NCBI RefSeq assembly: GCF_020829665.1
Contig: NZ_JAIVFT010000011.1
Location: 1-64,000, forward strand
Direction of reading: 5' to 3'
Source of the DNA: Nostoc sp. CHAB 5824
Lineage (GTDB): Bacteria; Cyanobacteriota; Cyanobacteriia; Cyanobacteriales; Nostocaceae
DNA length: 64,000 nt
Of the stretch, positions 17,896 through 26,131 are shown piece after piece. Each line of letters starts with the position of its first letter. Positions within the stretch are counted from its first letter, which is position 1. The translations under genes and the position numbers were made by a program. The notes beneath the pieces were generated by a model. That model made no database searches, was not told the origin of the DNA, and was given only the letters and a program-made list of their open reading frames with translations.

Positions 17896-19266
17896 TCATC
17901 TTCCGTGATGAGCTCTACCGTACCACCGCAACAACACTCGTGCTAGATTCTGCGGATTGTGGCGGACAACACCCGTTTCATCTTCATACAAAACATTAGC
18001 TGGAACAATCCTTCGCCCTAGCTGAGTTACGGCTTCTCTATCCAGGAAAACGGGATGGGAGTTTTGTTGAGCGTAACGCATGAGTGATTGTTCCGAGGGG
18101 GATTTTTTGTGTATCAGCACAGCATCGAATAGCCGTCTTTGCCCACAAGCAGCATCAATTGCTCTGATGTGATCTGCAACAGTGTAGCCTTCAGTTTCTC
18201 CTGGTTGAGTCATTATATTGCAGATATAAATACGGGGGACATCTGTTTGAGCGATCGCATCGGCAATTTCTGGTACTAATAAATTAGGAATTAGGCTGGT
18301 ATAAAGGCTACCTGGGCCAATAATAATGTAATCAGCTTCTTTAATTGCCTTAATAGCTGCTGGTACCGCCGGAGGATTAGCTGGAATGCAGCCAATTTTG
18401 ACAATTTTACCACCAGCTTTGGGAATGCTAGACTCCCCATCAATGCGGCGACCATCGGCTAATTCTGCCCAGAGACGAACATCACTGAGTGTTGCTGGTA
18501 GTACCTGTCCCCGTACCGCTAGCACTTTGGAACTGGCTGCAACAGCTTGTTCTAAATCTCCAGTAATATCACTCATTGCCGTTAAAAACAAATTACCAAA
18601 ACTGTGACCCGTTAACCCATCTCCAGCCCGAAAACGGTATTGAAACAATTCTGTTAATAACTTTTCTTCATCTGCTAAAGCAGCCAAACAATTGCGAATA
18701 TCCCCTGGTGGTAATACTCCAAATTCTTGACGCAACCGCCCAGAAGATCCACCATCATCGGCGACAGTGACAATCGCAGTAATATTAGCGCTGTAGGTTT
18801 TTAGTCCCCTCAACAAGGTAGAAAGTCCTGTACCACCACCAATTACCACTATTTTCGGACCTCGGTACAATCGATGATGGGCCAGCAAGACATCGATGAG
18901 TTCTTCTCCGCCTTCTGTTCTTAGTACCTTAGTAATTGAGCCTACAGTGCGAGTTTGCCCCCAAAGTACTAACAGTAAGCCACCAAGCAGCACCAAAGGC
19001 CCACTGATATAGTTGGGTAAAATGTTGGTGATTACTCCTAGAAAACTCCTAAACAACTCAATCATCCAAAAAATTGGGGTCAGTTTAATCCAGATAGCTA
19101 ACCCCAAACTTGCCAGCAGTACACCCCCAACACTAATCAAGAACCAACGTTTTACCGATAGTCCAGGGGATAACCATTTAAACCACTGGTTAACCCGATA
19201 GGAAGTACGAGAACGCGACTGCTTTTGCAGGGCGTTGAGGGCTTGTCTGAGAAAACCAATTGACAT
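17896..19266 (-). CDS. YvcK/CofD-like protein (gluconeogenesis factor family) with N-terminal membrane anchor
   Basis: A 456-residue protein. Two predicted membrane segments (about 40-62 and 80-105) precede a CofD/YvcK domain. The GGGTGLSTLLRGLK loop (142 onward), TVADDGGSSGRLR and PPGDIRNCL are hallmark nucleotide/UDP-sugar binding motifs. YvcK proteins in Firmicutes and actinobacteria bind UDP-GlcNAc and affect central carbon use and cell wall assembly; the function in cyanobacteria is not settled. The membrane-anchored N-terminus is usual in cyanobacterial members. It lies upstream of tsaE on the same strand. Confidence 0.87.
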   Translation of the reverse strand: MSIGFLRQALNALQKQSRSRTSYRVNQWFKWLSPGLSVKRWFLISVGGVLLASLGLAIWIKLTPIFWMIELFRSFLGVITNILPNYISGPLVLLGGLLLVLWGQTRTVGSITKVLRTEGGEELIDVLLAHHRLYRGPKIVVIGGGTGLSTLLRGLKTYSANITAIVTVADDGGSSGRLRQEFGVLPPGDIRNCLAALADEEKLLTELFQYRFRAGDGLTGHSFGNLFLTAMSDITGDLEQAVAASSKVLAVRGQVLPATLSDVRLWAELADGRRIDGESSIPKAGGKIVKIGCIPANPPAVPAAIKAIKEADYIIIGPGSLYTSLIPNLLVPEIADAIAQTDVPRIYICNIMTQPGETEGYTVADHIRAIDAACGQRRLFDAVLIHKKSPSEQSLMRYAQQNSHPVFLDREAVTQLGRRIVPANVLYEDETGVVRHNPQNLARVLLRWYGRAHHGR

Positions 19267-19440
19267 ACCTGATTTGGAGCAGTGCTACAAATAATAATTA
19301 ACAGAAAATGTACACCACTTGGTTTAAAACATTAGGCGTGAAACTATTATATTTGTCAATCCCATTAGACTAAGAGCAAGTGGTCAAGATTGCCAGTATT
19401 CCTAGTTAAACAATACCCTGGCTTGGTAAAAGTGAATTTA

Positions 19441-19932
19441 ATGGAAAAACGAATTTTAGGATTAGATCCAGGACTGGCAATTTTAGGATTTGGGGTAATT
19501 ACCTGCACACAAATCCCCAACAAGATACAAGAGACTAGAGTAAATATGCTGGATTTTGGGGTAATCAAAACGTCGGCAGATGTAGAAATGGGACAGCGCC
19601 TATGTACCTTATTCGATGATTTACACACCCTGATGGAGGAATTTAAACCGGATTTAGTGGCGATCGAGAAACTATTTTTCTATCGTATGTCAAGTACAAT
19701 CCTGGTTGCACAGGCGCGGGGTATATTAATTTTAGTGTTGGGTCAACGTCGTCTTCCCTACGTAGAGTTTACTCCTGCTCAAATTAAGCAAGCTTTAACA
19801 GGCTATGGCAATGCTGATAAGTTAGATGTGCAAGAAGCGGTGGCGCGGGAGTTGGATTTAGATGAAATTCCCAAGCCTGATGATGCTGCGGATGCTTTGG
19901 CGGTAGCTTTGACGGCTTCTTATCAGCTGTAG
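19441..19932 (+). CDS. ruvC: Holliday junction resolvase RuvC
   Basis: A 163-residue RuvC endonuclease that cuts Holliday junctions with RuvAB. Catalytic acidic residues are visible: D9 in ILGLDPG, E76 in AIEKLFF, and D148/D151 in KPDDAADALA. The frame extends upstream to 19390, but the ATG at 19441 gives the normal family start (MEKRILGLDPG). It is divergent from the YvcK-like gene. Confidence 0.93.
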   Translation: MEKRILGLDPGLAILGFGVITCTQIPNKIQETRVNMLDFGVIKTSADVEMGQRLCTLFDDLHTLMEEFKPDLVAIEKLFFYRMSSTILVAQARGILILVLGQRRLPYVEFTPAQIKQALTGYGNADKLDVQEAVARELDLDEIPKPDDAADALAVALTASYQL

Positions 19933-20759
19933 GTGTGTACATAAACAATAAAGTTCTTAATTGAGAATACATTCGTTAGAATCAAGACGCTCTCTACGAG
20001 ACGCTAAAAGCGTAGCTTGCTTCTTTGTAAGAGTACGTGGACTCGCTTTGCGCGTCGCTATCAGTGAGGGATTCAGACCCAAGACTGATTGTTTTGCAGC
20101 AAACTTTCAATTTGGTGTGCTGTTTCACTGTTTATTTATCCACCATTCGCACAGAATTCAATTTCTTATTCTGGCGAAGTCGCCCATGTATTCTTTCTTG
20201 TTAATAAGGATTTTGCTGAATAAGTAGGCTTGACAATAAAACGCTATAACTATTGAAATCAATAAAAAATTCTGATGCTTTAAATAAGTTTGCGTTGATA
20301 ATGTATCGTAAAGACAATTATGTTTAAAAAGCCAGCTAGCAACACAAGAAAAGGATTTGAGAATCTAAGCCTCACGGTAGATAAACCTCTAAATCACAAG
20401 CTTGAGCTAAGTTATTTAGATATTAATTATAACAAGCTAAGTTTCTACATAAGTACATTTAAGCGTACATAAGTTGTACAATAATTATGAGTACCCAATC
20501 GTACATAAATTTTAGGCTTGCCGTACCTCTAGTGGTACTAGATATACAAAAGCTTTCTCTAATAAGCAATATAAAGTTATAAAAAATACTTTAATTACCC
20601 AGATTTTTTAAAAAATGCAATGACAGGATATTGGCTGAAGATGCTTTAAATAAATCATTAGCGTTTAAAAATAGCTCACTTAGTTTCTAAGTAGTTACAA
20701 AACTACATGTATAAAGAATGTCAAATCGAAGAATTTTTATATGATGTGTGTAAGCTCCT
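19933..20759. other. Intergenic region with a palindromic repeat and CGTACATAA motifs
   Basis: No gene seen. Bases about 19985-20070 hold a palindromic repeat (ACGAGACGCTAAAAGCGTAG and relatives). Around 20450-20515 the motif GTACATAA occurs three times within about 60 bases, twice as CGTACATAA. This sits about 250 bases upstream of the NACHT gene and could be a regulator site, but that is a guess. Confidence 0.45.
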
Positions 20760-23072
20760 ATGGTCAAGCGATCGCTCCAGGGATCTCTCGCTGGGATTCA
20801 ACAAGCTAAAAAAGCGTTCGCTCATAAGGGGTGGACACAAGAAAATTTGGCTTTTGAAGTCAACTTAAAGACTCGCCAACCAATTTGGCGGTTTTTTAGT
20901 GGGCGTCCGGTTGAGCGTCATATCTTTATAGAAATTTGTTCTGTGTTGTCGTTGAATTGGCGAGAGATTGCGGCTAATCCTCCAGAAGAATTCCCTGAAT
21001 CAAAAGAACTTGGTGCAGCTGAATTTTTAGATATTGATGCTCTAGTACAACAAGTGCGATCGCAACGCTTTGACAAAATTCAAGACCAATGCGGCACTTT
21101 GCAGTTATTAGATGTTAGTCGCCCCGTTAAAATCGACGACATTTACATCGATGTCAACATTTTGGAAGAGATTGCCAGCTTTCAGTGGTTAGAGTTTGCT
21201 GATTTGCAAAAGTTTACATCAAAAGAATTTGAGCGCTTTGGTTTAGGTGAAGTATCCCAAATACAAATCGCGGGGATCACGGCAGTTGAAACTTACTCAA
21301 AGCTGCGGGTGTTGGGTAAACCGGGAGCAGGTAAAACCACGTTTTTACAACATCTGGCGATTCAATGCAACCGAGGTAGATTTGCAGCAAATCGGGTTCC
21401 GATTTTTGTCACCTTAAGAGATTTTGCCGACGAATCTAAAGAAGCAGAGGAGTTCCACTTACTCAACTATATTTGCAAAGAATTCCTCACCTGTGGGATT
21501 TCAGATCCATCTGTGCTAGAAACTTTGTTGTTAGAGGGCAGAGTGTTGCTGTTGCTGGATGGATTAGATGAAGTACTCCAGCAACAGAGCAAGGGTGTTG
21601 TCAATGAGATTCGCAGACTCTCTGAAAAGTATCAAAAGAATATGTTTGTCGTCACCTGCCGCACGGCAGCTAAAGCTTTCAACCTCAGACGCTTTACAGA
21701 TGTTGAAATTGCCCCCTTTAGTCAAGACCAAATTGTTGCTTTTGCTCAGAAGTGGTTTACAGCACTCACAAAAACGAACATTCAGGATAAACAAGAACAG
21801 GCAGTTAAGTTTATCGAGAAACTAGATTTACCCGAAAACTTGCAATTTCGTAGGCTTGCCGTCACCCCCTTGTTTTTGCATCTCGCCTGCTGGGTTTTTC
21901 ATCACCAAAACAAATTCCCAACCCAAAAAGCTGCGTTTTATAAGCAATGTTTAGACCTCCTACTTAGCAAATGGGACGAAGCCAAAGGAATTGAGCGGGA
22001 TGAAGTGTACGAAGGTTTTTTATTACCACAAAAGCTGAAGTTGCTGAGTCAGGTTGCTAATACGACATTTGAGCAGGGTAATTACTTTTTTGAACAACAT
22101 ATTGTTGAGCAATACATTAGCGACTATATTAGTGATTTGCCGAATGCTTCCACCGAACCAGAGCAATTGCAATTAGACAGTGAAAGTGTACTTCAAGCGA
22201 TAGAGTTGCAACATGGATTACTAGCAGAACGAGTGCGGGGGATTTTCTCCTTCTCTTCTTTAACGTTTCAAGAATACCTGACTGCTCGACAAATCGTCGC
22301 TAATCATAATTTACAAGCATTAGAACAACCGTTAGAACGTCTGGTGAATCATATTACTGAACCCAGGTGGCGCGAAATCTTTTTGTTAACGGTTGCCATG
22401 CTGCGGAGTGCAGATTTTCTGGTGCAGTTGATGAAGCAACAAGTTGATGCGCTAGTGGCTCAAGATCCATATTTGCAAAAGTTTTTAACTTGGGCAAGCC
22501 AAAAGTCCCTTGCATCTCCTCCCCAGCCTGCTGCAACTCGCGCGTTTTACCTTGCGCTGGCTCGAACTCCTCACCTTACTCAGCACTTTGCCCTCGCCTG
22601 CATCCTCGATCGAGGTATTTTTTTGGATGCGGCATTAGATAACTTAGTAATGGAATGCACTATTGACTGCAAATCTAATTTTGCCGATGTTCATGCCTGC
22701 GAGGATGCTCTGAGTGATGCTTTAGCAATTGTTCAAGATGCTGGCTTACGTCAAGCTTTACAACAACTTAAAGACTTACTGCCTGATCCTGAACAAAGTA
22801 AAGAAAGGTTTCAGACGTGGTGGCAAAAAAGTTACCCTACCTGGATGGAACGGTTAAAGGCGATTATCGCCAAGCATCGAAACATTGAGCATCACTGGCA
22901 CTTCAGCCCTGAGCAACAGCAAGTATTGCAGCAATATTATGATGCCAATCAGTTGCTTATCGACTGCCTTAATAGCAACTGTGAGGTAACAGACGTTGTG
23001 CGGCAGGAGATTGAAGCCAGTTTGTTGTTGCCGATAAAAGAACTCTCTGAGCGAGAATGGCAGGGATTGTGA
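20760..23072 (+). CDS. HTH-NACHT NTPase (STAND family; possible anti-phage protein)
   Basis: A 770-residue STAND-type NTPase. The N-terminus (about 10-75) looks like a helix-turn-helix-type domain. A NACHT domain has Walker A GKPGAGKTT (186-194) and Walker B VLLLLDGLDEV (262-272). A long helical region follows with the sensor-like FSSLTFQEYLTAR motif. The C-terminal part contains the helical domain common in cyanobacterial NACHT proteins, ending near EASLLLPIKEL. Bacterial NACHT proteins of this architecture have been shown to protect against phages, but others are of unknown role; no partner effector gene is adjacent. No N-terminal nuclease or protease effector is seen. It is followed by a 21-base minisatellite and nested mobile repeats. 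Confidence 0.85.
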   Translation: MVKRSLQGSLAGIQQAKKAFAHKGWTQENLAFEVNLKTRQPIWRFFSGRPVERHIFIEICSVLSLNWREIAANPPEEFPESKELGAAEFLDIDALVQQVRSQRFDKIQDQCGTLQLLDVSRPVKIDDIYIDVNILEEIASFQWLEFADLQKFTSKEFERFGLGEVSQIQIAGITAVETYSKLRVLGKPGAGKTTFLQHLAIQCNRGRFAANRVPIFVTLRDFADESKEAEEFHLLNYICKEFLTCGISDPSVLETLLLEGRVLLLLDGLDEVLQQQSKGVVNEIRRLSEKYQKNMFVVTCRTAAKAFNLRRFTDVEIAPFSQDQIVAFAQKWFTALTKTNIQDKQEQAVKFIEKLDLPENLQFRRLAVTPLFLHLACWVFHHQNKFPTQKAAFYKQCLDLLLSKWDEAKGIERDEVYEGFLLPQKLKLLSQVANTTFEQGNYFFEQHIVEQYISDYISDLPNASTEPEQLQLDSESVLQAIELQHGLLAERVRGIFSFSSLTFQEYLTARQIVANHNLQALEQPLERLVNHITEPRWREIFLLTVAMLRSADFLVQLMKQQVDALVAQDPYLQKFLTWASQKSLASPPQPAATRAFYLALARTPHLTQHFALACILDRGIFLDAALDNLVMECTIDCKSNFADVHACEDALSDALAIVQDAGLRQALQQLKDLLPDPEQSKERFQTWWQKSYPTWMERLKAIIAKHRNIEHHWHFSPEQQQVLQQYYDANQLLIDCLNSNCEVTDVVRQEIEASLLLPIKELSEREWQGL

Positions 23073-23115
23073 TGAGGCAGAGGGCAAAGGGCAGAGGAAA
23101 TATATTTTAGAATGC

Positions 23116-23292
23116 AACAATGAGTCTTTGAATCTCATTAATGAACCTTTGATATTCATTAATGAGTCTTTGAACTCCATTAATGAGCCTTTGATATTCA
23201 TTAATGAGCCTTTGAACTCCATTAATGAGCCTTTGATATTCATTAATGAGCCTTTGAACCTCATTAATGAGCCTTTGATATTCATTAATAAG
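23116..23292. repeat. Minisatellite, 21-base period (ATTAATGAGCCTTTGA-)
   Basis: About eight 21-base units, seven complete from 23137 to 23283. The units alternate between endings TATTC and ACTCC, giving a 42-base higher-order period. Because 21 is a multiple of three, frames stay open through the array on both strands. It starts about 45 bases after the NACHT stop and ends at the element at 23296. Confidence 0.92.
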
Positions 23293-23295
23293 GCT

Positions 23296-23580
23296 TATAG
23301 CGGTTCCCAGTCAGATGCGGTACAACATTATATCGCAAGGTGTACGGGCACGGCATGCCGCACAGGTGTCAACTTAAACTCAAACACTCAATTTACCATA
23401 GTTTTAGATCCCCCAACCCCCTTAAAAAGGGGGCACAAGGCTCTAATTCCCCCCTTTTTAAGGGGGGTTAGGGGGGATCTAAAATCTAGTTGGTACATCG
23501 AAAAATTCTGAAATGCTTATCACAATAGGTTTTCACGTTAAGTTGACACCTGTGGGCATGCCGTGCCCCTACGGGTGTAC
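23296..23580. repeat. TAGCGGTT-family element interrupted by a second element
   Basis: The left part (23296-23360) and a right fragment (23555-23580) together restore the family's central palindrome. The right terminal part is missing (sequence after 23580 diverges). The interruption is exactly the 194-base element at 23361-23554, flanked by direct copies of GGCATGCCG. Confidence 0.85.
23361..23554. mobile_element. 194-bp MITE with 16-bp perfect terminal inverted repeats
   Basis: Ends are CACAGGTGTCAACTTA and its exact complement TAAGTTGACACCTGTG. Flanking 9-base direct repeats GGCATGCCG (23352-23360, 23555-23563) form a target-site duplication inside the host repeat's palindrome. The interior (about 23408-23480) is a GATCCCCC...GGGGGATC palindrome also found in the element at 25800-25903. 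No coding capacity; it must have been moved by a transposase in trans. Confidence 0.85.
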
Positions 23581-23843
23581 TTCTTTCTTTGTGTCCTTCT
23601 CTACGAGACGCACTCGCATTTGCGTCTACGTTTTTCTTTTCTTGTACTTAAATATGGTTTAACGCATCTTCATCCAGAATTGGTATAAGTTGCTAGTTAT
23701 CTGGTTATGACTCGGAACGACAAATAGGAAGATGAGGAAGACAAATGACAATTTATAGTTGCAACACAGCGTAGAATAATGTTGTATCCATCAATAAAAA
23801 TGACAACCCGATCGCGGCTTTCAAAAGGTTGCTCCGGTGAAAA

Positions 23844-23945
23844 TATAGTGGTTCCCAATCACATAAGGTACAGAAATTTGTAGGGGCGTATAACTATGCA
23901 TACGTGTCAACTTAAGCAAAAACTCCTTTAAAACCTTGTTAAGAG
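23844..23945. repeat. Degenerate pair of the same two elements
   Basis: TATAGTGGTTCCC (from 23844) resembles the TAGCGGTT element's end. Then GTAGGGGC leads into GTGTCAACTTAAGC (23904-23917), the end of the 194-bp element. It looks like an older, decayed version of the nested arrangement at 23296-23580. Confidence 0.5.
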
Positions 23946-24045
23946 CCTCTGGCTGGAAATGCTCTAGTCATGCGAGGTTCAAGTTTAATTATTCAAAAAA
24001 CATAGATAACATTGGGCTGCTTTTATTTAATAAGAAAAGGTATCT

Positions 24046-25086
24046 ATGGTTGGACACGACATTATTGTTATTGGTACTTCGGCAGGTGGACTCAAAGCAC
24101 TGGGCGCAATCTTGGGCACTCTGTCTGCTGACATTGATGCTGTTTTCTTCATTGTTCAGCACCTCGCAGCGGATAAGCCCAGCATTCTCCCTCAAATTCT
24201 TACAGATGTAAGCTCTCTCCCAGCATCTCACCCATCAGATGGAGAGCCAATTCAAACCAGACGAATCTATGTCGCACCGCCCGATTATCACCTGTTGGTC
24301 AATCAAGGCTCGATGCGTGTCGTGCGCGGGCCTCAAGAAAACCGCTTTCGACCTGCGATCGATACATTATTTCGTTCAGCCGCCCGCGCTTATGGTACAA
24401 GGGTAGTAGGTGTGGTACTCACTGGCTATCTCGATGATGGCACGGTGGGGTTGCAGGCAATCAAGAAACGGGGCGGAGTGGCGATTGTTCAAGACCCGAA
24501 TGAAGCAGAATACCCCAGCATGGCAAAGAGCGCCTTGCGATATGTAAAGGTCGATTACTGCTTGCCGCTCGCAGAAATCCCAGACCTGCTAGTGGAGTTG
24601 TCAAAGGAACCCGCCGCTAAGGAGGACGCATACCCCGTGACCGAAGAAATTGAAATTGAATCCAAGATTGCTGAACAGCAGATGAATACCCAGGAGTTTT
24701 TGGAGAGTGTAGAAGCGATAGGGACTCGAACGACTTACACCTGCCCTGAGTGCAACGGCAGCATCTGGCAAATTGGCAAAGAAGATCCGCTACGGTTTCG
24801 CTGTCACACGGGGCATTCCTTTACAGCTAGTGTGTTCTTGGCAGAGCAAACTCAGAATCTCGAAAATGCGCTGTGGTCGGCTGTGCGAACAATGGAGGAA
24901 AAGGTTACATTCTCCCGTCAAATGGCAGAAAAAATGAGAAGTTACAATTTAACTAGTGCCGTAACAAAATATGAAGATCATGCAATGAATTTGGATAAAG
25001 AGGCGTCCTTAATTCGAGACATTATTCTCAACGGCTTTGCCACGAAACGAACTATTGCCGCAATAGAGGAAGATCAGCCGGAGTAG
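24046..25086 (+). CDS. CheB-type protein-glutamate methylesterase, stand-alone, with C-terminal Zn-ribbon
   Basis: A 346-residue protein. The CheB catalytic domain (1-190) has the nucleophile S12 in GTSAGG, the catalytic histidine in FIVQHL, and the aspartate loop VLTGYLDDG. No receiver domain precedes it. The C-terminal third contains CPEC and CHTGHSF, a probable zinc-binding motif, then helices. Such orphan CheB proteins in cyanobacteria are not tied to a chemoreceptor array; the substrate is unknown. AAAGG lies seven bases before the ATG. The large CheB-CheR kinase gene nearby suggests a shared stress-signalling role. Confidence 0.87.
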   Translation: MVGHDIIVIGTSAGGLKALGAILGTLSADIDAVFFIVQHLAADKPSILPQILTDVSSLPASHPSDGEPIQTRRIYVAPPDYHLLVNQGSMRVVRGPQENRFRPAIDTLFRSAARAYGTRVVGVVLTGYLDDGTVGLQAIKKRGGVAIVQDPNEAEYPSMAKSALRYVKVDYCLPLAEIPDLLVELSKEPAAKEDAYPVTEEIEIESKIAEQQMNTQEFLESVEAIGTRTTYTCPECNGSIWQIGKEDPLRFRCHTGHSFTASVFLAEQTQNLENALWSAVRTMEEKVTFSRQMAEKMRSYNLTSAVTKYEDHAMNLDKEASLIRDIILNGFATKRTIAAIEEDQPE

Positions 25087-25213
25087 CTGTAGGCTTATGA
25101 ACTGTCACAAATCTTCCTTAAAAATGCTTGGGTGTTTGTATTTAAATCAACCCTGTATTAAGTCAGCTAGCGGATGAGAGGAATATTAGGTTGTAGCCCT
25201 GTTAAAAGCCTGC

Positions 25214-25423
25214 TTATTTCGTCCGCAAATCTGCTTCGGTGAGGAGTACCATCGTTTCTGCACCAACTCTGCCAAAGTCAGGCTCTAGTCCTAATGCCAT
25301 CTCAATCAGATAGGTCCATGTGCCAGATTCAGGTGTATAGCTTCGTATAATCCCTTCTCCGCCAACAAAGCTTACCCATTGGGTATTGCGAAACTTAGGC
25401 AGCTTCATGAAGGTTGCAGTCAT
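25214..25423 (-). CDS. Small conserved cyanobacterial protein of unknown function
   Basis: A 69-residue protein with an aromatic-rich middle (WVSFVGGEGIIRSY, then SGTWTYLIEMALG) and an acidic end. I recall near-identical short proteins in other filamentous cyanobacteria, but no function. The start at 25423 has GAGGA about ten bases upstream, supporting expression. An internal ATG five codons in is an alternative. It sits between the CheB gene and a repeat cluster, transcribed leftward. Confidence 0.7.
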   Translation of the reverse strand: MTATFMKLPKFRNTQWVSFVGGEGIIRSYTPESGTWTYLIEMALGLEPDFGRVGAETMVLLTEADLRTK

Positions 25424-25704
25424 GCTTTTGATTCCTCAATTCATAGTTGATACTTTCTGTTTTAATAGAATAAATCAAACATGTTTTGTATCTTATTAAG
25501 TAAAGATATCAAACATCATCTATAACTTTTGAATGTTTTAGGTGCAAATTATACAATTTATACGTAATTCAAACGTTTCTTCAAACATGATATGGGTCAA
25601 ACATCACTAACTGAACTGTATTGAGATATAAAGTCCGTGCATTTTTTACTTTTTCATAATTAAAATTAGTTGCTCTGCATCCTCAATTACAAATTACAAA
25701 TTAC

Positions 25705-25795
25705 GTTAGCGTTCGCGTAGCGTCTCGTAGAGAAGCGGTAGCGATAGCGCAGCGTAAAGCCTTCTCTTTCAGAGACGCTAACGCGAACGAGAGTA
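25705..25795. repeat. Palindromic GCGTCTC repeat
   Basis: GTTAGCGTTCGCGTAGCGTC at one end pairs with GACGCTAACGCGAACGAG at the other. The middle has GCGATAGCGCAGCG, shared with 3961-3976 and with 62013-62030 (complement). No coding role. Confidence 0.75.
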
Positions 25796-25799
25796 GGAC

Positions 25800-25903
25800 T
25801 TACGCACTAAAGCCTGAAACCTAGATCCCCCCTAGCCCCCCTTAAAAAGGGGGGAACTTCTAAAGCCCCCTTTTTAAGGGGGTTGGGGGATCTGAGTGCG
25901 TAA
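25800..25903. repeat. Miniature element with TTACGCACT ends
   Basis: Terminal inverted repeats TTACGCACT and AGTGCGTAA enclose a GATCCCCC...GGGGGATC double palindrome with AAAAAGGGGG stems. The interior matches that of the 194-bp element at 23361. Its last three bases overlap the first three of the next element. Confidence 0.75.
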
Positions 25904-26008
25904 TACCAATTCACGAAAAACCTGATACATATAGATTTCTCGTAGGGGCACGGCAATGCCGTGCCCCTACCAACGTATTTGTATCATTATTAAAGTGAAA
26001 TGGTATAA
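25901..26008. repeat. Miniature element with TAATACCAATTCAC ends
   Basis: A 108-base element starting TAATACCAATTCAC and ending GTGAAATGGTATAA. The centre is a GTAGGGGCACGGCA palindrome nearly identical to that of the TAGCGGTT family, though the ends differ. A related end lies in the 3' part of the LarA homologue gene (33937-33950). Confidence 0.78.
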
Positions 26009-26011
26009 GTC

Positions 26012-26125
26012 CTGGAAAGGCTTCGCCAACGGCATGGCAACTCTTAGAGAGGCTGCGCCAACGCTTAGAGCGAGTAATCGAGCGTCGGAACGAGCGTCAT
26101 TACGTAGCTTGCTTCTCGCCGGAGG
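26012..26125. repeat. Palindromic repeat next to the CheB-CheR kinase gene
   Basis: Contains GGCTTCGCCAACGGC, GAGGCTGCGCCAACGC and GCGTCATTACGTAGC followed by GCTTGCTTCTCGCC. It ends just before the stop codon of the kinase gene at 26132, so that gene's transcript would run through it. Confidence 0.6.
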
Positions 26126-26131
26126 CGAGTA

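Noticed and set aside
23116..23292. Possible CRISPR array
   Set aside because: Units are directly adjacent with no unique spacers.
22854..23511. Open frames on both strands through the ATTAATGAGCC array
   Set aside because: Artefact of the 21-base period; one frame is antisense to the NACHT gene's 3' end and the other runs into mobile elements.
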